DNA of 64,000 nt from Bog-532 sp963720945 (lineage in GTDB: Bacteria > Actinomycetota > Actinomycetes > Streptosporangiales > Streptosporangiaceae). The translations under genes and the position numbers were made by a program. Within the stretch, counting starts at the first letter, position 1. Each line of letters starts with the position of its first letter. This document shows positions 54,771 through 61,245 of the stretch, piece by piece. The stretch is from positions 434,001-498,000 of the forward strand of contig CAVRHH010000031.1 in assembly GCA_963720945.1 (NCBI GenBank). The letters run 5' to 3'. Under the pieces are notes generated by a model. That model searched no databases. It saw only the letters and a list, made by a program, of their open reading frames with translations, and was not told the DNA's origin.

Positions 54771-55625
54771 ATGACGATGGGACCGACCGTACGCCGCCGG
54801 AGGCTCGGCTCCGAGTTGCGCCGTTTGCGTGAGGCACACTCCATCAAGCTGGAGGAAGTGGCGGAGCGCCTGGGCGTGGCCGCCTCGACTCTTTCGCGCA
54901 TCGAGACGGGCAAGGCCCCGACCAAGTCGGTGTACCTCAGCGCCATGCTGGAGATGTACGGCGTCAGTGATCCCGCGCAGCGCCAGGTACTCATCGACAT
55001 GGCCCGCGAAGGCCACCGCAAGGGCTGGTGGTCGGTCTACGACGACGTGCTGCCGACCGGGTTCGGCATCTATGTCGGGCTGGAGGCCGAGGCTGCGGGA
55101 CTGCGCAGCTTCGAGGCCGAGGCGGTACAGGGCCTGTTCCAGACGCCGGACTACGCCCGGGCCATCCTGCGGGAGGTACAGAACCGGGACACCGATGAGC
55201 AGGTCGAGCGACTGGTCGACCTGCGGATGAAGCGCCAGGAGGCGCTGGACCGGAATCCGCCGCTGGATGTCTGGCTGATCCTGGACGAGGCCGTGATCCG
55301 CCGGACCATTGGCGGCCCCGCGGTCATGCGCGGTCAGCTCGAACGGCTGACCGAAGCGAGCAAGATGCCGAATGTCACGCTCCAGGTGCTGCCGTTCGCC
55401 AGCGGTTCGCACGCGGGGCTGAGGGGCTCATTTTCCATCCTCGAGTTTCCCGAACGCGCCGACGCCGACGTCGCGTACGTTGAGTCTGTCGCCGGGATCA
55501 TCTACCTGGAGAAAGACCGCGAAGTGCGGATCTGCGCGGAAGCATTCGACCGGCTCCGGGCGGCAGCCCTGTCGCCGGGCGATTCGGCGGAGCTGATCTC
55601 CAGGGCTGCGGACGATCTCACGTGA
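54771..55625 (+). CDS. XRE-family regulator with DUF5753 domain (WhiJ-like), plus strand
   Basis: 284 aa from ATG 54771 with GAGGGGG upstream. The helix-turn-helix is residues 8-65: LGSELRRLREAHSIKLEEVA, ERLGVAASTLSRIETGKAPT. The rest is the DUF5753 effector domain (WWSVYDDVLPTGFGIYVGLE, VQGLFQTPDYARAILR, NVTLQVLPFASGSHAGLRGS, VAYVESVAGIIYLE). Proteins of this type act with small DUF397 proteins, and WhiJ is the best known in Streptomyces development. A DUF397 gene follows 102 bp downstream on the same strand. Confidence 0.92.
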   Translation: MTMGPTVRRRRLGSELRRLREAHSIKLEEVAERLGVAASTLSRIETGKAPTKSVYLSAMLEMYGVSDPAQRQVLIDMAREGHRKGWWSVYDDVLPTGFGIYVGLEAEAAGLRSFEAEAVQGLFQTPDYARAILREVQNRDTDEQVERLVDLRMKRQEALDRNPPLDVWLILDEAVIRRTIGGPAVMRGQLERLTEASKMPNVTLQVLPFASGSHAGLRGSFSILEFPERADADVAYVESVAGIIYLEKDREVRICAEAFDRLRAAALSPGDSAELISRAADDLT

Positions 55626-55727
55626 CCGGCTCACCAGGCCAGGCAGTGGTCTGCCCCCGCTGGGGGCGCGCTTGTCCGCTGCTCATTCATGCAGATCACA
55701 AGCGGTAAACATTGGAAGGAGAGGCGG

Positions 55728-55934
55728 ATGAACACCGACCTCGATGGGGTGCGCTGGTTCAAGAGCAGCGCAAGCAGCACCGGCGGGTGCGTGGAGATAG
55801 CACATCTGCCTGATGGCGGCGTGGCGGTCCGTGACACCAAGGACCGGGCCAAGACGCCGCACATCTTCAACCGGCACGAATGGGAATGCTTCCTCACCGG
55901 TGCCAAGAACGGTGAGTTCGACCTACCTGGCTAG
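55728..55934 (+). CDS. DUF397 small protein, plus strand
   Basis: 68 aa from ATG 55728 behind GGAAGGAGAGG. VRWFKSSASSTGGCVEIAHL, then VAVRDTKDRAKTPHIFNRHE, matches the DUF397 pattern (WxKSSxS, GxCVExA, VAVRDS). Such proteins are partners or antagonists of the adjacent WhiJ-like regulators; the mechanism here is inferred from family context. It is slightly longer at the C-terminus than average. Confidence 0.9.
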   Translation: MNTDLDGVRWFKSSASSTGGCVEIAHLPDGGVAVRDTKDRAKTPHIFNRHEWECFLTGAKNGEFDLPG

Positions 55935-56008
55935 CAGGCGGCAGGCCCTGCTGGCAGGGCCTCCGGCCTGATCGCGTCCCGGGCTCCGTTCCGGGCGTTT
56001 GGGGGGGA

Positions 56009-56045
56009 GTGGCGGGTCCCGCTGAGGGGTAGCGGGACCCGCCAC
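56009..56045 (+). terminator. bidirectional terminator between the two DUF397 genes
   Basis: GTGGCGGGTCCCGCT, loop GAGGGGT, AGCGGGACCCGCCAC: a perfect 15-bp stem followed by ACATTTT. It lies between convergent genes (ends at 55,934 and 56,077), so it can stop transcription from both sides. Confidence 0.9.
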
Positions 56046-56076
56046 ACATTTTCCGGTGAGGGTCTCGGGGAGCCCG

Positions 56077-56313
56077 TCACGCCCGGGGTTTGAGTCCGCT
56101 GACGAATGCGTCCCAGCGCGCCGCGGTGAAAATGAGCGCGGGCCCGCCGGGATGCCGGGAGTTCCGCACGGCGACCGCACCGCCCGGCAGGGCCGCGCTT
56201 TCCACGCAGTTGCCGCCGGTCGGACCGCTCCAGCTGCTTTTTCTCCAGCCGCTGCCCCGAAGGTCGCTGCCCTGAAGGTCGCTCGCGCGCATACCGTTGC
56301 GGATGCGGCTCAT
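56077..56313 (-). CDS. DUF397 small protein, minus strand
   Basis: 78 aa from ATG 56313, which overlaps the stop of the upstream XRE gene (ATGA). After a short Asp/Gly-rich N-terminus (LQGSDLRGSG), WRKSSWSGPTGGNCVESAAL, VAVRNSRHPGGPALIF and TAARWDAFVSGLK are canonical DUF397 features. Overlap with its regulator gene indicates coupled translation, unlike the plus-strand pair, which is separated by 102 bp. Confidence 0.92.
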   Translation of the reverse strand: MSRIRNGMRASDLQGSDLRGSGWRKSSWSGPTGGNCVESAALPGGAVAVRNSRHPGGPALIFTAARWDAFVSGLKPRA

Positions 56314-57170
56314 CACTCTCCCGCCAGTTCGCTGATGATCGACTTCAGGATGTCCGGGGTCGCGGACGGCGGCGCGCTGACGATACTCAGCCGCTCCATC
56401 GCCAGCATGTACTGATCGACATCGGATTGCTTGTCCAGATACAGGGCGCTCGTCAGGTGCTCGACGTACACGATGTCGGGCAGCTCCCGGTCGCCGAAGC
56501 GCAGCACGCTGAAGCCGCTGGGCACCGCATGCCCCCCGACGCCGTACGGCACCACCTGGAGCGTGAGGTTCGGCCGTTCGCTCGCCTCCAGCAGGTAACG
56601 GATCTGGTCCCGCTGGATCCGGGTGTCGCTGACCGGGCGCCGCAGCGCCGGCTCCTCGATGATCACCCACAGCTTCAGGTCACCGCGGGCGAAGCGACGC
56701 TGCCGCTCCTTGCGGATCAGCACGTGCCGCTCGGCGTCCTCGGGGGAGAAGTCGCCCAGGGCCAGGACCGCGGCGGCGTACTGCTCCGTCTGCAGCAGGC
56801 CGGGCACGAACTGTGGTTCATAGAGCCGGATGGACGCCGCCGACTCCTCCATCCCAACGTAGGTCTGGAACCATTCGGGCAGGATGTCGGTGTGCCGGTG
56901 CCACCAGCCCGGGCGGTTCGCCTGCTCGGCCAGCGTCAGCAACTGCTCCCGCTCGTCGCGCTCGACGCCGTAGTAGGTCAGCAGGTCCAGGATGTCGATT
57001 TCCCTGATCGCGTTCCGGCCCAGCTCGATCCGGCTGATCTTGGATTCTGATCCGCGAATGACCTTCGCGGCCTGCTGGGCGGAGATCCCTCTGCTTTCCC
57101 GCAATCGGCGCAAGTGCGCACCGAGGAGGATGCGAAGGACGGTCGGTCCGTGTGCCGCCTCCGTCATCAT
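56313..57170 (-). CDS. XRE-family regulator with DUF5753 domain (WhiJ-like), minus strand
   Basis: 285 aa from ATG 57170 (MMTEAAHGPTVLRILLGAHL), with AGGTGAG upstream. The HTH is at residues 17-70 (LRRLRESRGISAQQAAKVIR, GSESKISRIELGRNAIRE). The DUF5753 part has WWHRHTDILPEWFQTYVGME, YEPQFVPGLLQTEQYAAAVL, VIIEEPALRRPVSDTRIQ, LTLQVVPYGVGGHAVPSGFS and VYVEHLTSALYLDK. It is only moderately similar by eye to the plus-strand XRE protein, so the two modules are paralogues rather than a recent duplication. Faces the first module across a shared terminator. Confidence 0.93.
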   Translation of the reverse strand: MMTEAAHGPTVLRILLGAHLRRLRESRGISAQQAAKVIRGSESKISRIELGRNAIREIDILDLLTYYGVERDEREQLLTLAEQANRPGWWHRHTDILPEWFQTYVGMEESAASIRLYEPQFVPGLLQTEQYAAAVLALGDFSPEDAERHVLIRKERQRRFARGDLKLWVIIEEPALRRPVSDTRIQRDQIRYLLEASERPNLTLQVVPYGVGGHAVPSGFSVLRFGDRELPDIVYVEHLTSALYLDKQSDVDQYMLAMERLSIVSAPPSATPDILKSIISELAGE

Positions 57171-58098
57171 CAGACTCACCTGTCCTTCCCGGATCGCCGT
57201 ACAGCGGTCCGCGTGGCCGGTCACCACGGATGCGGGGCCCCGGATGCCGGACTGGCAGGACAGTTCTGTCGTAACCAGCTACACTGACGTCCGGACAAAC
57301 GTGTCGCGAATAGCTAAGACAAAACTGTCATCCAGAAGTGTCCCGCCCATGCACATCGTTGGCGCAATTGCGTTCCGCCCTTTAGCACTCCGCTGTGCCA
57401 AAGCAATGATAACGCAGATGGGATTTCATGCCATGCCCTCAGGCCCCTGGCTGGAAGGTTGCGTCACGCAACTTGTGAATCCATTAAGTGCGTTTTCGCT
57501 CATTGGTGTCCGTGGATTCCCGCACGTCCGGGCCGCCTGGACCCTCCCGGGGCGGCGGCCGGGCTCGCTTCCAGTGGTCGCCGCGGCGCCGCGACATGGG
57601 CATCCTGGCTGGACACTGCGTGTCTGCTCCGTCACAGACCAGGTCGGCCTGCGCGGCGCCGGCCTGGCCCGGCGGGGCCGGCCCGGCCGGATGCCCGGCC
57701 GCCCCGCGTGCTGGTGCCGATACTTCTGTGCACGTCCGCGCGCTGGTGTGGACGGCGCTGTGCGCGGGTCCCGTTCGCGCGGCGGCCGGGCGGTTACCCG
57801 CGGGCCGCGGGTAACCGAAACCCCGCGGGCCGCCCGGGCCGCGGGCCGGCGCCCGGCCGGCCCGGCGCCCGGGCCCGCCGCTCGGCATCGCCCCGGTGGC
57901 CGGGCCCTGGCCGGCTAGCGTGGCGGTCAGCATGGCCGGGCCTGAACCGACAAGGCCCGTCCAGCCGCTTCAGCCGAATGCGGCGCCGCACTCCCCTCGG
58001 CGCGCCGTGATAACTGCTCCATTTATGTGCGGACCGGCATGGCCGCAATGCACGTGTTCTGCGCACTTTCCTTATCACGGCTTTCACGGAGTAATACG
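57171..58098. other. 928-bp intergenic region upstream of the second XRE gene and the methyltransferase
   Basis: No gene is supported. The first 300 bp are AT-richer and contain GACAGTTCTGTC (57,259-57,270) and GACAAAACTGTC (57,318-57,329), related by inversion with 47 bp between them, and GATGGGATTTCAT (57,417-57,429). The rest (57,520-58,000) is very GC-rich with no coding bias. The last 100 bp before 58,099 probably hold the methyltransferase promoter. Confidence 0.5.
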
Positions 58099-58920
58099 GT
58101 GACCGAAAACGAGGGCTGGAGAAAGAAATTCAGGCCCGACATCCCGAGCACAGCGCGCATTTACGACTACCTGCTGGGCGGGAAGGACAATTACCCGGCC
58201 GACCGGGCGGCGGCCGAGCAGATCGCCCAGGTCCTGCCGAACGTGCGCACCGCATGCCAGTGGAACCGCGCGTTCCTGGGCCGGGCCGTCCGCTTCCTCG
58301 CCGCCGAGCACGGTATCCGGCAGTTCATCGACATCGGTACCGGGCTCCCGACCGTCCGCAACGTGCACGAGGTGGCTCGCGACGCGGCGCCCGGCAATCG
58401 CGTGGTCTACATGGACAACGACCCGGTGGTCCTGGCCCACGGCCGGCACCTGCTGCACGGCCTGGCGGGCACCACGATCCTGGAGCACGACCTGCGTCAG
58501 CCGGACGAGATCCTCGCAGACCCGGGCTTCCGCACGCTCATCGATTTCGAGGAGCCGGTCGCCGTGCTGCTGGTGGCCGTGCTGCACTTCATCCCCGACG
58601 AGGACGACCCGGCCGGCATTATCAGGAAGCTGCTCGAGCCGTTCCCGGCCGGCAGCTACCTGGTCGTGTCGCACGGCACCGCCGACGCGGTGCCGGAGGT
58701 CAGCGAGGCGGCCGAGGTCTACGACCAGGCCACGACGTCCGCGCACGTCCGCAGCCGGGATGACCTGCTGCGGCTGGTCGAGGGCCTCGACCTGGTGCGG
58801 CCCGGGATCGTCTGGCTGCCCGAATGGCGGCCCGACCCCGGCAGCGAGCCGCCGCCCAACCCGGCGGAGGCGTATTTCTACGCCCTGGTGGCCCGCAAGC
58901 CCTCGCCGGCCTGCGCATAA
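58099..58920 (+). CDS. SAM-dependent methyltransferase, DUF574 (Methyltransf_19) family
   Basis: 273 aa from GTG 58099 behind CACGGAG. IPSTARIYDYLLGGKDNYPA (about residues 15-34) is the near-invariant start of this actinomycete-specific family. FIDIGTGLPTVRNVHEVA is the SAM-binding glycine loop, VVYMDNDPVVLAHGRHLL the acidic strand, and AVLLVAVLHFIPDEDDPAGI the post-I motif. EAYFYALVARKP ends the fold. Family members are abundant in mycelial actinomycetes and their substrates are unknown. An aldo/keto reductase gene follows 37 bp downstream. Confidence 0.92.
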   Translation: MTENEGWRKKFRPDIPSTARIYDYLLGGKDNYPADRAAAEQIAQVLPNVRTACQWNRAFLGRAVRFLAAEHGIRQFIDIGTGLPTVRNVHEVARDAAPGNRVVYMDNDPVVLAHGRHLLHGLAGTTILEHDLRQPDEILADPGFRTLIDFEEPVAVLLVAVLHFIPDEDDPAGIIRKLLEPFPAGSYLVVSHGTADAVPEVSEAAEVYDQATTSAHVRSRDDLLRLVEGLDLVRPGIVWLPEWRPDPGSEPPPNPAEAYFYALVARKPSPACA

Positions 58921-58957
58921 GATCTCTCCGGAGCAAACGTCAGCGAGGCGGGAGAGT

Positions 58958-59914
58958 ATGCGCTACCAGTCGCTTGGATCGTCCGGATTGCTGGTGTCCG
59001 TGGTCGGGCTCGGCTGTAACAACTTCGGCCGCAGGCTCGACGTGGACGGGACGCGGGCGGTGGTCGACGCCGCCATTGACGCCGGCATCACGCTGTTCGA
59101 CACGGCCGACATCTACGGCGGCGACGGCGCGTCGGAGACCCTGCTGGGCGAGGTCCTGGGGGCCCGCCGCGACCAGATCGTGCTCGCCACCAAGTTCGGG
59201 CACCGCAAGGTCGACATGGGCTACGGCCCCGCGGCGGGCGCGAAAGGCGGCCGCGCGTACATCAAGCGCGCGGTGACCGAATCGCTGCGCCGGCTCCGGA
59301 CCGATTACATCGACCTGTACCAGATTCACACGCCCGATCCGGTGACCCCCATCGATGAGACCATCACCGCGCTGGACGAGCTGGTCACCGAGGGCAAAAT
59401 CCGCTACGCCGGTCACTCCAACTTCTCCGGCTGGATGCTCGCCGACGCCGAGCACGTGGCCCGTGAGCTGGGCCGGACCCGGTTCATCTCGGCGCAGAAC
59501 CACTGGTCATTGCTGGAGCGGGGCGCCGAGGCCGAGGTCGTGCCCGCGGCCCGGCGCTTCGGGGTCGGCGTGCTGCCCTACTACCCGCTGGCCAACGGGC
59601 TGCTCACCGGCAAGGTCCGGCGCGGGCAGGAGCCCCCCCGCGGGACCCGGCTGGCCGACCGGCAGGGCTACATCACCGAGGAGAAACTCGACCGGGTCGA
59701 GGCGCTGATCAGCTGGGCCCAGGCGCAAGGGGTCAGCCTCCTGGACGTGGCCATCGGCGGCCTGGCCGCGATCCCGGGCTGCGCCTCGGTGATCGCCGGG
59801 GCCATGAGCCCGGAGCAGGTGAAGGCCAACGCGCAGGCCGGCGACTGGATCCCGTCCGCCGGGCAGCTGGCCGTGCTGAACGGTATCGTCCCGCTACCGG
59901 AAGAGGATTACTGA
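58958..59914 (+). CDS. aldo/keto reductase
   Basis: 318 aa from ATG 58958 (GCGGGAGAGT upstream). MRYQSLGSSGLLVSVVGLGC, the catalytic Asp and Tyr in DTADIYGGDGASE, Lys in LATKFGHRK, RTDYIDLYQIHTPDPVTPID with the His, IRYAGHSNFSGW, PYYPLANGLLTGK, and the NADP-binding VIAGAMSPEQVKANA show a complete AKR of the YajO/AKR11-13 type. It probably forms an operon with the preceding methyltransferase. The natural substrate is not evident. Confidence 0.93.
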   Translation: MRYQSLGSSGLLVSVVGLGCNNFGRRLDVDGTRAVVDAAIDAGITLFDTADIYGGDGASETLLGEVLGARRDQIVLATKFGHRKVDMGYGPAAGAKGGRAYIKRAVTESLRRLRTDYIDLYQIHTPDPVTPIDETITALDELVTEGKIRYAGHSNFSGWMLADAEHVARELGRTRFISAQNHWSLLERGAEAEVVPAARRFGVGVLPYYPLANGLLTGKVRRGQEPPRGTRLADRQGYITEEKLDRVEALISWAQAQGVSLLDVAIGGLAAIPGCASVIAGAMSPEQVKANAQAGDWIPSAGQLAVLNGIVPLPEEDY

Positions 59915-60111
59915 GCGCCCGCCCGCCCCGGCTGCCCGCCCGCGCCGCCCGCCCCGCCCCGGCTCGCCGGCCGCCCCGGCTCGCCGCCCGGCCCGGCCCG
60001 GCTGCCCGGCGCTGACCGGCAGACTTCTGGTCGTATGTGGGCTGTGCCGGAGCTAATTTGGCTGGCGGGGCGCATGGAAATGGTTTCCTGCTTGACCTGC
60101 CCGGGAACGGC

Positions 60112-60144
60112 GTTGGTTTTCCGCAGCGGCTGCGGAAAACCAAC
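60112..60144 (+). terminator. perfect 15-bp hairpin between convergent genes
   Basis: GTTGGTTTTCCGCAG, loop CGG, CTGCGGAAAACCAAC. It lies between the aldo/keto reductase (+) and the protease (-), so a bidirectional terminator is likely. The arm core TTTTCCGCAG is shared, with changes, by hairpins at 11,354 and 35,186. The rest of the 260-bp gap is GC-rich low-complexity sequence without a gene. Confidence 0.8.
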
Positions 60145-60174
60145 GGCGATCATGGAGACGCCCGGGAGCGGGCC

Positions 60175-61014
60175 CTAGCTGCTGCCCGCCACGGCGTGCT
60201 GGTACAGCGCCCTGACCGCGGGGCCGAACGCCGCCGAATAGGAGACGTCTGAGTAGTCGCCGCCTTGCTCGTAGCCGCCGATGACCGCCATCACGGTGCC
60301 CTGGCCGGTGGCCTGGTCCACCCGGACCAGGAACGGGCCGCCGCTGGTCCCGTCCGGGTAGCCGCCGCAGTCGAACTCCAGCTGCGCGGCGCTGAACGAC
60401 TTGGTCCAGTTCTGGCAGATCACTGGCTCATTGGCGCCGTTCGGGTAGCCGATGACCTCCGCCAGCTCCACGGGCGGAAGGCCGATGCCGAGCTGCTCCG
60501 CGCCGGTCTCGTCCTCGATCGGGGTACTCGTGTCGTTGTCGCTGACCTCAAGGAAGGCGACGTCATCGTCCTGGCTGGCCGAAGTGTCCCAGGCCTGGTC
60601 GGTGAACACCCGCGTGACGGGCCAGATGCCGTAAGGCGCATCGCCGTTCACGTAGCCCGGTACGAACGCGATGGCCCCCGTCGTGCCGGTCACGCAGTGC
60701 GCCGCCGTGACGAGCAGGTTGCCGTGCGGGCTCTGGATCACGCTGGCCGTGCAGAAGTGGGTCCCGAGCTTGCCGTTACTGAACGTGAATAGTGCGCCGA
60801 TGGCGGGGGTGCCGCCGAACGGCTTCCCGTCGTGCGACGGCGACGGGGCGAGCCCGACCACGTGCGCCAGCCGCGCGACCAGGGTGCCGGTGCCGCCGTC
60901 GGCCGGGGTGGCGACCACGATGGCGAGCATGGCGAGCACGGTCGTGCTGATAAAGCGAAAGGATCGCATGCCCAGCCAGCGGAACCTGGGAGACCCGCGG
61001 TTCTCCGGACGCAT
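60175..61014 (-). CDS. secreted trypsin-like serine protease
   Basis: 279 aa from ATG 61014, which follows GAGGGAGG. The N-terminus is a signal sequence: basic RGSPRFRWLGMRSFRF, then ISTTVLAMLAIVVATPADG. The chymotrypsin-fold triad is His106 (LVTAAHC), Asp150 or 151 (SQDDDVAFLEV) and Ser224 (GYPDGTSGGP), with the oxyanion-hole Gly present. Paired Cys residues flank His and Ser. A small set of similar actinomycete proteases acts extracellularly; substrate unknown. It ends in AVRALYQHAVAGSS, with no sorting or binding domain. Confidence 0.9.
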   Translation of the reverse strand: MRPENRGSPRFRWLGMRSFRFISTTVLAMLAIVVATPADGGTGTLVARLAHVVGLAPSPSHDGKPFGGTPAIGALFTFSNGKLGTHFCTASVIQSPHGNLLVTAAHCVTGTTGAIAFVPGYVNGDAPYGIWPVTRVFTDQAWDTSASQDDDVAFLEVSDNDTSTPIEDETGAEQLGIGLPPVELAEVIGYPNGANEPVICQNWTKSFSAAQLEFDCGGYPDGTSGGPFLVRVDQATGQGTVMAVIGGYEQGGDYSDVSYSAAFGPAVRALYQHAVAGSS

Positions 61015-61245
61015 GACCTCCCTCTCTGTGCCGTCCTGGCTCACCGGCCCGACCCCGGGCCTGTCCGTTTGGTTCCCTATCCACCGGCATCGATGCCGAA
61101 TCGTAATGATCTCTTATTCTGGCGGACAGATCCAGCGGGAGCCAGGCGAAACACCTGTGAGAATGCTCAGAGCTTCCTGTGGATGCCGCCCTCGGGCGTC
61201 CCCCGATGGGTGCTGTCCCGCGGTCGCGGTTCCGGACTCAGTGCC
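61015..61245. other. 231-bp intergenic region
   Basis: Separates the protease from the MFS fusion gene, both on the minus strand. AT content is higher around 61,070-61,170, consistent with a protease promoter. No gene or clear hairpin seen. Confidence 0.5.

Noticed and set aside
57484..57933. Open frames on both strands in the GC-rich gap before the methyltransferase
   Set aside because: Arg/Pro/Ala-rich products in all frames, as expected for stop-poor GC-rich DNA, with no initiation signals.
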